From Lunularia cruciata (taxonomy: Eukaryota; Streptophyta; Marchantiopsida; Lunulariales; Lunulariaceae): a stretch of DNA of 64,000 nt. How positions within the stretch are numbered: position 1 is the stretch's first letter; each line of letters opens with the position of its first letter. Under the pieces are notes generated by a model. It was given only the letters and a program-made list of their open reading frames with translations, made no database searches and was not told the origin of the DNA. Below, one piece after another: positions 1-10,557 of this stretch. The stretch spans positions 55,363,665 to 55,427,664 of the forward strand of contig OX419757.1 of the NCBI GenBank assembly GCA_948567375.1, in the 5' to 3' direction. Position numbers and translations under genes: made by a program.

Positions 1-129
1 AGAGCGCAATATGCCTTGCGATACGTAGATTTTGAAAATTTTGCCTCTGATACGGATAGAAAATGGGATTTGGTCTCCCAGCGGGTGGCAATAGTTCTGG
101 ACGAATTCGACGATCCTCAGGATAAATAG
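1..129 (+). CDS. Partial open frame running in from the left edge, unidentified
   Basis: Frame 1 is open from the first base of the window and stops at TAG 127-129, giving 42 residues of a C-terminus (ends DEFDDPQDK). The stretch is acidic and contains RYVDFENF and KWDLVSQRV, which read like real protein rather than random translation. The surrounding kilobase is richer in G+C than anything else nearby, which fits old coding sequence. I do not recognise the family. It could be a last exon or a piece of an old element cut by the window edge. Confidence 0.3.
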   Translation, partial: RAQYALRYVDFENFASDTDRKWDLVSQRVAIVLDEFDDPQDK

Positions 130-252
130 CTAAACGACCTGCAGGGGTATCGTGAAGCAAGTTCGAATCGCCCGGATCGTAAGGTATGTCTATGATTAAT
201 GGGCGTCTACGCATGTTCCCTGGGGAACGAATTCGGGGACGAGACATCTATA

Positions 253-275
253 TTCTAACGTTAAAAACGTTAGAA
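253..275. repeat. Short perfect hairpin (10-bp stem, 3-nt loop)
   Basis: The sequence TTCTAACGTT is followed by AAA and then by its reverse complement AACGTTAGAA. No T-tract follows, and this is a nuclear genome, so I do not call it a terminator. No function is evident. Confidence 0.5.
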
Positions 276-635
276 AGAACGAGATTTGATACTCATCACA
301 CGTTTTGAACGCCTCACTACTCAAAAAATTAAACATGAAACCTGATTACATCGAACCCGACCGCCAGGGATTAGATGGAGGTTACGGCTAGGTGTTCGGG
401 TACAACCGAACATTATGGACCAGTAGGTAAGATTTTTCACAACAAGAAGGAAACAAACGAACCATACAAGGAACTGATTTAGCGGTGAACTTTCAAGTCA
501 GGCAAAGGAGGATAGGTACACTAACACAGTTTCTCACAGGGAATAGACACCAAACACCGCAGAGGCGATCCTCCAGAACAGTTCGACTGAAGACGGCGTC
601 TGTGTTACCACGAAAATCAATTAGACATCACGGTA

Positions 636-860
636 ATGGATCCCAGGACCAACTCCAAGTAAGATACGACTGTACCACGAGGATCAAACACCACACATAT
701 GGAATTTTAGACACAACGGGAATGGATCCCTAGGCCAATTCGAAGCGCAAAAGGACCAAACACCAAACGTAAGAAGAAACAGAAATCAGGGAGACAGATT
801 CGAGGGCCAATTCCAAGCAATACTCGAGATACACGAGAAGCAGACACCCACGTGTACGCC
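636..860 (+). repeat. Degenerate tandem repeat in the GC-richer left island
   Basis: Units beginning near 636, 722 and 794 share the pattern ATGGATCC.AGG.CCAA.TCCAAG followed further on by GACCAAACACC or GCAGACACCC. Spacing is irregular (about 70-90 bp) and similarity is partial. The repeats lie inside the frame described at 711-1031, where they give repeated RPI-S / GPIPS-like peptides. Confidence 0.4.
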
Positions 861-1031
861 CTGCAACAATTCATGCAGGAGAGTGCCAGATTCTCATTCT
901 CGCGGGAGACAAAGAGAATCTGTGAGGGTTTCTCCGAACAGTTGCGATGCTTCACCTGTTGCGAAACGGCAGACATTTCCGGCACGTGTCGGTACGGATT
1001 TAAATTAGGACATCTTTATATAAATATTTAA
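711..1031 (+). CDS. Open frame without a clear start, possible terminal exon, unidentified
   Basis: The frame is open from just after a TAG at 708-710 to TAA at 1029-1031 (106 codons). The N-terminal part is basic with KRKKKQK, resembling a nuclear localisation signal. The C-terminal part is more typical protein, with THVYALQQFMQESARF and a cysteine cluster CFTCCETADISGTC. The only internal methionine lies late (near 873), so if real this would be a downstream exon or a fragment. A 92-codon frame on the opposite strand covers the same bases. I recognise no family, so treat it as coding-like sequence only. Confidence 0.25.
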   Translation, partial: TQREWIPRPIRSAKGPNTKRKKKQKSGRQIRGPIPSNTRDTREADTHVYALQQFMQESARFSFSRETKRICEGFSEQLRCFTCCETADISGTCRYGFKLGHLYINI

Positions 1032-1393
1032 TTTCCTTAAAAAATTCAAATTGTAATAATACATTGATAACTGTAGTAAGTTAAAATCTGCCACCGGACG
1101 GAAAAAAACGTAGTTTATATTACAACCAGGATGCGATCGTGCAACCAGCTCGGCAGAATCCATGATTGAAATAAAATAAAAAATCAATAAAATACCGATA
1201 TAATATAATATTAAATATATTATACGCAGTCCTCCTTTCTCTCTTTTATAAAAAGAAAAGATAAATCAAATTTTTTGGTTACATTAGCATTCGAAACTTA
1301 TATCGTATATAATTAGACCATTCTCTATTATACTTATTCTGATATCAGCTTATAATGTATATAATAGCATTATGTGTTTATTTCAAAAAATCT
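1032..1393. other. AT-rich gene-free stretch with a satellite-like unit
   Basis: No convincing gene is visible. About 125 bases from roughly 1285 to 1410 resemble 49590-49720 on the far side of the nested stack. For example, CTTATAATGTATATAA here matches CTTATGATGTATATGA there, and both are followed by GTGTTTATTTCA and then a (T)ATGACT.AAGTT motif. This suggests the oldest retroelement landed in or beside a repeated sequence. Confidence 0.4.
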
Positions 1394-1410
1394 GATACAT
1401 GACTAAAGTT
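1394..1410 (+). repeat. Left 17-bp target-site duplication of the RLE LINE
   Basis: GATACATGACTAAAGTT here matches GATACATGACTTAAGTT at 49566-49582 at 16 of 17 positions. The length suits target-primed reverse transcription by a non-LTR element. The two copies flank the N-terminal and C-terminal fragments of the same LINE-type protein. Confidence 0.55.
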
Positions 1411-1582
1411 TCAAGGATACATCTTCTAAATCACATATAGGGACGTTTGGGAGGATGTGGAGACCGGAGAGGAGAAAGAGAGATGTGAGAAGAAAGATCT
1501 ATACTTTATGTGAGCTCTCTTACTTGAGTGAATAGTCTATTCTGTTTGTTATTCTATTTTGGATCTATTGGTACTTACATTG

Positions 1583-2143
1583 AAGAATTGAAGAGAAAGT
1601 TATAGAGATTTTTAGGTTTTTAAGGTTTAGAGTGATCATTACACATTGAGAGTGATGGGTCGAGAATTTTCATTTCTAATTTCTTAGTTTTTGTGATTAA
1701 GTTCCAATGGAGTTTAGTTTGAAAATTTTGGAGATATAAATTCATAGTTATGAGAGTTTATAGTTTTTAGGGTTTGGAGAGATTGTATTTTCTTATGTGA
1801 GTTGGAATGTGAGTGTTTGTGGTTTTGCAGGTATGGAGAGATATGGAGAGGAGCATCATATAGAGAATTGAGTAGAAAGTTATAAAGATTTTTAGGTTTT
1901 TTAAGGTTTAGAGTGACCATTACACATTTAGATGGATGGATCAGAAATTTTCATTTTTAATCTCTTGGTTTTCATGATTAAGTTCCATAGGAATTTAGTT
2001 TGAAAGTTTTGGAGATGGAAATTGATAGTTATGACATTTATAGTTTATAGGGTTTGGAGAGATTGTAATTTTTTATGTGAGTTGGGATATGAGGGGTTGT
2101 GGTTTTGCACATATGGGGAGATATAGAGAGGAATATCATGTGT
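1583..2143 (+). repeat. Tandem duplication of about 280 bp upstream of the C2H2 frame
   Basis: The block from about 1583 (AGAATTGAAGAGAAAG) recurs from about 1863 (AGAATTGAGTAGAAAG) and stays alignable for the whole unit, including AGATTTTTAGG, TTAGGGTTTGGAGAGATTG-like and GTGGTTTTGCA segments. The two units have diverged by substitutions and small indels. It lies in the presumed 5' untranslated region of the LINE, where tandem promoter monomers are known in other LINE families. A promoter role here is inference. Confidence 0.7.
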
Positions 2144-2168
2144 TACTATCGTTATTCTTGTGCTAGCC

Positions 2169-2297
2169 ATGGCTACACCTTCCCATGTGGGGCCGCTTAG
2201 AGTGGCTCGGGATACACCATGCCCGGTGTGTCATCGACGCTTTACCTCGCAAGGAGTAAAGACCCATGTGAGAAGGATGCACAAGGATTATGATTAG
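2169..2297 (+). pseudogene. N-terminal C2H2 zinc finger of the RLE LINE
   Basis: ATG at 2169 opens 42 codons to TAG 2295-2297. Residues 17-38 hold one finger, CPVCHRRF...H....H, with spacing C-x2-C-x11-H-x4-H, followed by the basic tail HKDYD. A single or double C2H2 finger at the N-terminus is typical of R2/NeSL-like LINE proteins, where it contributes to binding the target DNA. Downstream sequence to about 2409 looks non-random but shows no reverse transcriptase motif. The frame stops early, so this is a relic. A host C2H2 protein fragment is the alternative, but the endonuclease remains in the same element make the LINE reading better. Confidence 0.5.
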
Positions 2298-2409
2298 ACC
2301 ACTTGAGATATTCACGTGAGGCGAATGACCATATCAACGACAATGACACTCGAGATTACGCACACTTCTTCTATTCCATTGTTGGCCATTCCAAGGATAT
2401 TGATCACGT

Positions 2410-2938
2410 CATACTCCGATGTCCCAAAGGAGCACCTTCTCTTTATTATATAGCAAAGAGGACCCACTCAAAGGAAGCTCGACCCTTGGGTTAGATACAT
2501 AGATTGGTGACCTATCAGCAAGCTACATCATTGGATTAGTGGTTTGGGTGACATGTCAATCCTTGCACTATCTAGTTGGTCAAATACATTTGACCAAAGA
2601 GAATCTTTAGAGAATCTTCCTATAAGGAGCTCAAATTCATATGGATGAGGTATTGTTGGAAAGCTCTCAATAAGAAAAATCATAAGGAGGAAAAGGGAAG
2701 GTTTTAACCCATCCTAAGGGAAATAATCTATCTATTTTTGAGGCCTAATTCATCTATTTAGGCCTCCAAAATTGGCTCTAAAGTTTTTAGGCTATTTTTG
2801 ACTTCTGCCCTATTAGTAAAAGTACTCTTTTCGGGACACCTTTGTATTATCTTCCTAGCCCACTGTACACAACATCCTTCTAGATGTTACCAAGCCAATT
2901 TGCACCTTTAGATAATATGTTTAGCTACTTGTATTATA
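2410..2938 (-). repeat. 3' LTR of the chromovirus, outer end deleted
   Basis: The LTR aligns with 27762-28289 throughout, for example AAAGGAGCACCTTCTCTTTA, GGTCAAATA..TTTGACCAAA and CACAACATCCTTCTAGATGT. The inner end is ...GTATTATA at 2938, a decayed form of the GTATTACA-type terminus, and abuts the polypurine tract. The outer part present in the right copy (27692-27761) is missing. Confidence 0.8.
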
Positions 2939-2953
2939 GACCTCTCCCCTCTT
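2939..2953 (-). other. Polypurine tract of the chromovirus
   Basis: On the minus strand this reads AAGAGGGGAGAGGTC, directly upstream of the 3' LTR and overlapping the stop of the chromodomain frame. It primes plus-strand DNA synthesis in LTR elements. Confidence 0.7.
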
Positions 2954-3168
2954 AAGACACAACGTCCTCATTGTGAAGTTGTTGCTCAAAAGATTGAACT
3001 AACACTAGTACATTGATCAAGTTGGCTGTTGGTTCCCATGTTGCCTCATATAGTGGGTACCCTTTCAATGGACCATATATTCCACACATGGATGGCGTGT
3101 ATCACGGATGTGTTTCCAGAGAATACGTTTGATCTCATACTCCTCCGCCTCATCAACAGGTGTTGGAT
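2952..3168 (-). pseudogene. Chromodomain, C-terminus of chromovirus integrase
   Basis: Read on the minus strand from 3168, the translation gives DEAEEYEIKRIL, then VEYMVH.KG, then after a shift YPLYEATWEP and a stop at 2952-2954. This is the chromodomain pattern (YEVExIL ... YLVKWKGY ... TWEP) that plant chromoviruses carry at the end of integrase to direct insertion to marked chromatin. The conserved tryptophan codon is a TGA and one base is missing after it, so the copy is dead. The B element separates this exon-like block from the rest of integrase at 11252. Confidence 0.75.
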
Positions 3169-3859
3169 TGTAACACCCATTTGTGCATGTGTGTGGTATT
3201 ATGATATTTAGCTTGGTATTAAAAGTACTTGAGAGATATTATTTATATAGAGATAAAGGATGGTTCTACATTAGTCAAGATTAGCTAAATCTAGTCATAG
3301 CTAAGATAGAGGGGACCTTACTTTAGAGGAAGTGGAAAAGATGAGCACCACTATTTTGGATTCTAGTGTGTTAACTTGGTATTATTCCTAGGTGTTTGGC
3401 TTTGAGAAAAGAGTTGAGAACTCTTGGGCCTGCAAGCCTTTTTGTTTTGGATTCTTCTTTAGTCCAAGGATAGCCCATGTGAAGGAATCCTTGACTTAGT
3501 GGTTGGGTCAAGATAAGATCACATGCTTAGTGGAATATGCCCATGCGGATAGATACTATTTTATATTATTTTACTTTACTTGAGTTTTAGCCTAGTAACT
3601 TGAGTTACTATGGTGAATAGTAATTTAGTGCATAACTATTTCACAAGTATATAAACAAGGGCTGAGGAGGTACTCATCATCTTTTCATTTGTAACTATCT
3701 CTCTCTCATTGAGTTTTCTAGTGAGTAATATCTTGAGACATGGAGTGTTAGCCTTGGAGGAGTATGATGGAGTTGGGGTTTCTTGCCTTCTTAGTCCATG
3801 GTGTGCTACCATAATAGCCATCAAAGGTTCATCCTGAGTGAGAGACAAACCGGCTCACA
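3169..3859 (+). repeat. 5' LTR of the decayed B element (691 bp)
   Basis: Begins TGTAACACCC and ends GGCTCACA. It is the reverse complement of the 692-bp LTRs at 30767 and 37908, with scattered substitutions. Confidence 0.85.
3648..3656 (+). promoter_or_regulatory. TATA box in the B LTR
   Basis: TATATAAAC lies about 480 bases into the LTR and is kept in all B LTRs (for example 38111-38119 on the minus strand). Its position fits the start of the R region, followed by a CT-rich stretch. Confidence 0.5.
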
Positions 3860-4619
3860 TCTTTAGTTCTAGAGTCGGGACCTCTCTAGAAGGCAATATA
3901 ATGTTCCGCATACAATTCTATATTAGACAGAAGGAAGCTATGAGAGCTCACTTGGAGAGAAATTTAAGAGAGGAGAGGGCTGAACTTATGTTAGAGAATT
4001 TGGAATCATTTTTATACACCATAGTTCATTGGATTGCAGATTATGGTGATTTTGGGTAAAATCTCAAGTTTGAGATTTGGACTTGAATTTCTACATATGA
4101 TAGCTTGGGTTATCTTTAGTTAGCACACCTAAATTATTGTGAGAGCTACTATGTGCACTAGGCTAGAATTTTTTGAAAGTTGATAAGGGAAATTGCTCAA
4201 CTACATGCTCTCTAGAAAATTGTACATAGTCTACCATTTCTTGAATTTTTAGTGGATTGTTTTGAAACTCCCAATAAACTTTAGTGCATTATATCCTACC
4301 TTTTGACATAAAAATTAGAGAGAGGTCATTCTTGCGTATGGAGTTATGAGTTTTTAAAGTGAGTGGAGTAGTTTTTAGACCAAATCTGAAATATGTATGT
4401 TGAATAGAAAGGTGCTTAGGCCAAATGGCTCAATGAAAAGATCTGAAATTTTACAAGGAAGGAGGCCTTGGAGTTGTTATCAAGTGTGCAAAATTTCAGA
4501 GGACTGTGACATAGCAGTTGAGAGATTTGAGTGACATTGTGAGGAAGGGTCAATTCTGCAAAGTTTAGATCTCATGCATGAGGAGTGTGAGAGGGAAAAA
4601 AAACATGTTTGAGTGTTTT

Positions 4620-5139
4620 AGATTCATCTTGGGAACATGGAGGGTCATCAAGAGTGGAAATTGAGGGTATGCAAGGTTCCCCAAGGGTTTGAGATGATTG
4701 TAAGGGTGGATTTTAGAAAAGAGAATCTAGAATAGAATTTGAAGAGAGTGTTGAGAGGGTCCAAAAACCTACACCACTTGGAGGAAAGGGTGAGTCTAAG
4801 TGTTTTTTATGTGGAGAGAAGGGACATAAGGCAAGTTCATATCCATTGACTTTTGAGAGCAAGAGATTGAGGGAAAGGAAAGGCTTACTTGGCTTGGGTT
4901 TGCATGTTGGACCTTCTTCACTAAGATTGAGAGGGAGAAGATCTAAGACCAAGGAGTTGCGTGAGGTTTGTGGGGTGGAAAAACTTCCAAAAGGACATGA
5001 GTGTAGTGGAGTAAAAGAACTTTTGGAGACTTTGGTGAAAGATCTTGGACAGAGCCTTAGTACAGCTATAGAATACTACCACCTTCATGAACTAGTTCTC
5101 AAGATTAGTGATGGAGATAATCTTTCAACTTATGGATAA
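4620..5139 (+). pseudogene. Decayed copy of the B-family leader ORF with zinc knuckle
   Basis: It matches the 157-residue ORF at 36574-37047. EGHQEWKLRVCKVPQGFE is readable near 4640-4690, the knuckle region near 4795-4850 is frameshifted, and 4846-5139 is open with CGVEKLPKGHEC. A TAG and indels interrupt the first half. Confidence 0.6.
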
Positions 5140-5348
5140 ACTATCCATAAGAGTTTGATTAATATGCACTCTAGGATTTGATGTTGCTATAGAAATCTTG
5201 AAGTAAATTGAACCTTTTGTGTTTCCTAGGGTGGATTACTCTCAAATGGTGTTAGTCATATATATATATTCTATTAATTATAGAGTGAGATGAAAAAAAA
5301 GAAAAAAGAAATAAAATTGAGAGAAAAGAAAGATAGTGAAAGGTTGAG

Positions 5349-8300
5349 ATGGCGAAACTTCCGGTTTTCTTTGGCAAGGATGGAGAAGATGTGGAGGCCC
5401 TTGTGAGAGACTTCAAGAGAGCTTGCATAGGAAAAAATGAGAGGAGGAAAAATGAGTGGGCCTTATTATTATCAGATTTCTTTGAGGATGCAACACTTAC
5501 ATGGTATAAGTCAGAATACCAAAAGAGAGAGAGGAGAGATGAGCAAGAAAAGTATTAGGAGAGTTTGACTTCAACACTCATTGAGAACTTTCTTCCAAAT
5601 GAGAGTTATGAGAGATTGATGAGTGAGGTTACCTTTCTCAAGCAAGGAGATGGAGAGAAAGTGAGAGTCTATGTGTAAAGAGTGGAAAAGTTTTAGTCCA
5701 GATTTTGCATAATGTTGAGGAAGGGTGGAGATGATGTGGAGACTACTATGATTGGCATAGGAGTTATGCTCACCAAGAATTTTGTGTGAGAGTTGAGACC
5801 ATAAATCAGAAGCAAGGTGAGATATGAGAAACCTTCTTCCAAGGTTGAAGCTATCAAGATCGCAATTCGTATGGAGTAGAGTTTGGAAGGGGATGAGAAT
5901 GATTTGGTGGTAAAGGAGGTTGTGCATCCTCTTCAAGGCTACAAGTATGGTGGAACTTTTGATACTTTGGTGATAAGGGTTACACCACAAGTCGTAGTTG
6001 CTCCAATTCTTGCACCTCCACCAAAAGATCCACTTCAAACCATCACATAACAACTTGTAGATCTCAAGGTCAATGTGGTGCAACTATGGGAGAAGAGAGA
6101 AGTGGACCAAAATGTAAGGAGAGGACCTAGGAGTTATAGAAACTATCCATATAGAGGAGGCCAACCAACCAAAAATTTCAATGATAAAAATTTTTTTGGT
6201 TGTGGAGGAAGAGACCATATCCAAAGGAATTGCCTAAGTTCCACTTACCATGGAGGAAGGTGTTATGAGGGAGCCAATAGAGGGAAAGAGGGAGGTAGTG
6301 AAACCCAAGTGGCTCCTAATCCAAACAAAGGTAAGGGGATAACATCTATAGATGTGGTTGATAGTAAGTATGAGAAGGGAGAGTGCTCAAACTCCAAGGG
6401 TCCTAATTTGGAGCTTTTGGCACAAGAGAAGAAGAGAGCTTGTTTTGTAGAGGATGTACACGCTTCTCAAGGATTTACTCCTAATAAGGATACTCCCATG
6501 TCTACTAGGAGCACTCGCACCTCAACACTATCAACAACAAAGACTTTAAGAAGAAGTTGGGGATGGAGGACTTCTTGATCTCCAAGCAAAAATGGAACTA
6601 CAATGTGTTGGAGGATGTTGGTAGTCACAAGGCTAACATCATAGTGGGCCAATTTTTTGCTTTGAATCCTACTTTGAAAAAGGATCTTAGAGGTGGTTTG
6701 AGTTCTACAAGGAACAAGAGGAAGAAGAAGAAGGCAAAAGCTCTTACATCAATGGGGGTGGTGGATTCTAAACCAACACCATGAGAGGCTTGTGAATATG
6801 GCTCCAAGATTGATGTAAGAGTGAATGGTCACAACATCAAGGATGCATTGGTTGATGGAGGATCAGCAGTGAATGCCATGTTAGAAAGGTTGATGAAGAA
6901 GTTGGGTATGATACACTCAAGACCTTCAACATTGTGGTGAGCATGGCAAACAAGCAACAAGTTTGATCAGTAGGGGTTATGGATAGAGTGGTAGTTTCAA
7001 TTATGGGAGTTCAAAATCTCATGATTTTCCAGGTCTTCAAGGATTCAAGCTATGACTTACTTCTTTGGAGGCCATGATTCAGAGCAGCATGCACAATTTA
7101 TAGATGATACAAAGGGTACTTGAGGATTGGGCCATCAAACCATAGAGTCACAGTTCCTATGACTAATGCCACCAACACTTCACATTCAGATACACCATCT
7201 TTTGATTATTGGGAATCAAATTCAGAAGAAGGAGCTTCAAGTGTGGACACAAGCATGGAGGAGGAGACTTCCACAGAGGAGGATGAATCTGAATCTGATT
7301 CAGATGTGTATCCCTTGTGTGCTATGGATTTTTCACTTAAGCAAAAGGTTTTGAAGGACCCAAATAAATCACCATTGACACTTGAGGAGATAGAAAGGAG
7401 GTTATCTACTCTCAAGTATGGTACAAATGTTACCAAGGAGGAGAAGGTGAGATTTGAGGAGATTTTTTGCAAGTTCATCCATGTGTTTGCTTTCAATTAC
7501 AAGGATCTGAAGGAAGTTACCTTGGAGGAGCAGAAGAGAGAGGTGTAGTCACATGAAAGACCAGTCCACCAAAAGCAACATCAAATTAGCCCACCAGTAG
7601 CTTTGGTTGTTAAGGAGGAGATTGATAAGCTCAAGGAAGCTGGATTTATCTTTGAGATGTAGAATTCAGGATGGGTGTCTCCAATTGTGATTGTGAAGAA
7701 AAAGAATGGCAAGCTTTGAGTATGTGTGGATTACAAGAAGCTCAATGTTGTTACCAAGAAAGATTACTACCCATCACCATTCATTGATGAGATCTTGGAG
7801 GAGGTTGTAGGTCATGAGAAGTATAGTTTTGGAGATGGTTATAGTGGATCAAATCAAGATTGCACTAGAGCATCAACAACTCACCACATTCACTACACCT
7901 TGGGGAACTTAAGCTTTGAAGGTCATGCCTTTTGGGCTTTGCAATGCTCCAATTACATTCAAACAATTCATGAACAAGGAATTTGAACCTTTCATTGGGA
8001 AATTTGTGAGAGACTTCATTGATGACTTTTGTGTCTATGGGAGCAAGGAGGAGCACTTTGAGCACCTAATCAAGGTCTTGCAACACTTGGATGAGGCAAA
8101 TGCATCACTCAACCCAAAGAAGTGCATTTTTGGATGTGAAGAATGTCTACTTTTGAGGCATATCATCTCCAAGGATAGAATAGTAGTTGATCTTGAGAAG
8201 GTGAGGAGAATCTTAGACCTTCTATTCCCTTCAAGCTTGACAAAGTTACACCAATTCTTGGAGATGGTTGGGTACTACAGGAGGTTCATCTTCTCATTTT

Positions 8301-10032
8301 CCAACAAGGCTTATGCATTGACCATCTACATGAAGAAGGATATAGATTACATGGTGATTTTGGAAGACAAGGAAGCTTTCAAAGCTTTTGAGGAGCTCAA
8401 GCAATCCCTTGTTGTAGCTCCAATTCTTGCTAAACGTGATTGGAGTAAGCCTTTCATCCTTTACACTGATGCTTCTAATGTAGCTACAAGATACACTCTT
8501 AGTCAATTAGAAAAAGATAGGCATGATCATCGTATAGCTTATGCTAGTAGGCAGATGGTTTCAACAGAAAAGAACTACTCTGTCATAGAGAGAGAAGGGT
8601 TGACTGTGATCTTTGGCCCCAAGAAGTTTAGACACTACCTGATTGGAGGTAAAGCCACAATTGTCATTGATCACAAGGCTTTGAAGTACATCTTTAACAA
8701 GCCTAATGTGGAAGGGAGGCTAGCAAGGTGGATGATACTCTTGTCTGTGTATGATTTACATCATGGAGGATAGGCTAGGAAAGAAACATGCAAATGATGA
8801 TTTGTCATCTAGGGTCTATGATCATGATGGAGATGAGCCAGTGGATGATTCCTTCCCGAATGAGGAGCTCATGACAATCTCAATCACTCAAGAGGTTCCA
8901 ATGGAATACAAGGAGATTGTGGATTTTATGACAAGAGGTAACTATCCAAAAGAGATGCATGCTAGGGAGAGGAAGGCCCTTGCAGCAAGATCTAGACCTT
9001 ATATAATGGTGGAGGATATTATTTTTCACCAAGGAGCAGATGGTCTACTTCAAAGAGCAATGGGTAAGGAAGAGTCTATCCTACTCATAAAGGAGTTTCA
9101 TGAAGGTTTAGTGTGTGGAGGACACTTTGCAAGAAAGTTGATTTCTTTTAAGATTCTAGATGTAGGTTACCATTGGAGAGAGATTTTCAAGGATTGTCTT
9201 GATTATTGCAAAACTTATCATGTTTGTCAAGCTTTTGCTAGAAATTTTATACCACTTAGATCAATTCCATTGCTAGGACCTTTTGAGAAGTGGGGAATTG
9301 ATTTTGTAAGCCCTCTCAACAGAACTCCAAGGAACAATCGGTACATTGTGGTAATTATTGATTACCTTACCAAGTGGGTTGAGGCTAGACCATTGAGGGA
9401 CAAGAATAAAATTGAAGTGGGTAGATTTCTTTATGAACGCATTATCACTAGGTTTTGATGCCCTTTGGAGTTGGTTTCTAATAGAGGAGGAGAGTTTACA
9501 AGAAGCATCACTATAGCCATGCTATGACATTTCTATATCACACATAGAGTAATTACATCCTATAAGCCAAATTCCAATGGCTTGGCAGAGAGAACCAATC
9601 AGTTACATTGTGGTATTGAGTCTACCTTACCTATTTACTTTGATCTTCCTACCTTCCAAAGCATTCATAGGAGATTGAAGCAAGCACAAGGAAGTGATGT
9701 AGAGACGTCAAGGAAAGATCAACTCATGGAGTTGGAAAGAGGCAAGAGCAATTGTTATGGCTCAAGTGGAGCAAGCCCAAAGGAAAAAAAAGGAGAGCTA
9801 TAACAAGAAGCAAGGCAAGAAGAAGGTGGAGCCTTTCAAATAAGGTGATTAGGTAATGTTGTTTGATTCTATTTGATTCAAGAGAGTGCAAAAGAAGTTT
9901 TTGCTTAAGTACTTTGGACCTTTCATAGTGGAGAAGGTGTGGAACAATGACACTTATGATCTCAAGGAGTTGGGAAGAAGACACTTTGATAGGATTAACC
10001 ATGATAAGTTGAAGATGTATCATAGAAGGTAG
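5349..10032 (+). pseudogene. Decayed gag-pol of the B element
   Basis: ATG at 5349 starts MAKLPVFFGKDGED, the same start as the intact copy, and the frame would end at TAG 10030-10032. In order, gag has a zinc knuckle near 6199-6240 with its first Cys changed to Phe (FFGCGGRDHIQRNC). The protease has VDGGSAVNAM near 6850. The reverse transcriptase has KKLNVVTKKDYY and FIDDFCVYGS near 8010-8045. The RNase H has LYTDASNVA near 8460, and the integrase core is at 9270-9600. Premature stops appear throughout (for example 5556-5558), and about 170 bp after AERTNQ near 9600 are deleted, removing part of integrase after the catalytic Glu. Confidence 0.8.
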
Positions 10033-10080
10033 AGAGACCTTCACTTTGAGGACAAAGTGAAAACTTAGTCCGGGGGTAAA

Positions 10081-10544
10081 TGCAACACCCATTTTTGCAT
10101 GTGTGTGGTATTATGATATTTAGCTTGGTATTACAAGTACTTGAGAGATATTATTTATATAGAGATAAAGGATGGTTCTACATTAGTCATGATTAGCTAA
10201 AGTTCATCATAGCTAAGATAGAGGGGATCTTACTTTAGAGGAAGTGGAAAAGATGAGCACTACTATTTTGGATTCTAGTGTGTTGACTTGGTATTATTCC
10301 TAAGTGTTTGGCTTTGAGGAAAGAGTTGAAAACTCTTGGGCCCGCAAGCCTTTTTGTTTTGGATTCTTCTTTAGTCCAAGGATAACCCATGTGAAGGAAT
10401 CCTTGACTTAGTGGTTGGGTCAAGATAAGATAATATGCTTAGTGGAATATGCCTATATGGATAGATATTCCTTTATATTTTTTGACTTTATTTGACTTTT
10501 AGCCTAGTAACTTGAGTTACTATGGTAAATATTAATTTAGTGCA
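10081..10544 (+). repeat. 3' LTR of the decayed B element, truncated
   Basis: TGCAACACCC follows the polypurine-like GTCCGGGGGTAAA (10068-10080). Alignment to the 5' LTR holds up to TTTAGTGCA near 10544 and then breaks. Thirteen bases of filler lead into an inverted B LTR. Confidence 0.8.
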
Positions 10545-10557
10545 AGACTCATAGGAA

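Larger units (their letters stand above)
3169..10544 (+). mobile_element. Family B gypsy element, decayed copy
   Basis: This copy has the same organisation as the intact copy at 30767-38599 but on the plus strand: LTR, leader with a zinc-knuckle ORF, gag-pol, polypurine tract and a 3' LTR cut off after 464 bases. Many stops, frameshifts and an integrase deletion of roughly 170 bp near 9600 show that it is old. It is inserted in chromovirus integrase between the GPY/F fragment and the chromodomain. The flank GGAT (3165-3168) and the base run GGAC (11252-11255) beyond the inverted LTR could be a decayed 4-bp duplication. Confidence 0.8.

Noticed and set aside
253-275. Hairpin considered as a terminator
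   Set aside because: There is no T-tract, and the context is eukaryotic nuclear DNA.
2410-2938. First taken as a solo LTR
   Set aside because: A polypurine tract and a chromodomain frame abut it on the right, so it is the 3' LTR of the chromovirus that ends at 28289.
5571-6083. 170-codon minus-strand frame
   Set aside because: It is the opposite strand of B gag. An equally long frame occurs opposite the intact gag at 35599-36111, as expected from shared sequence.
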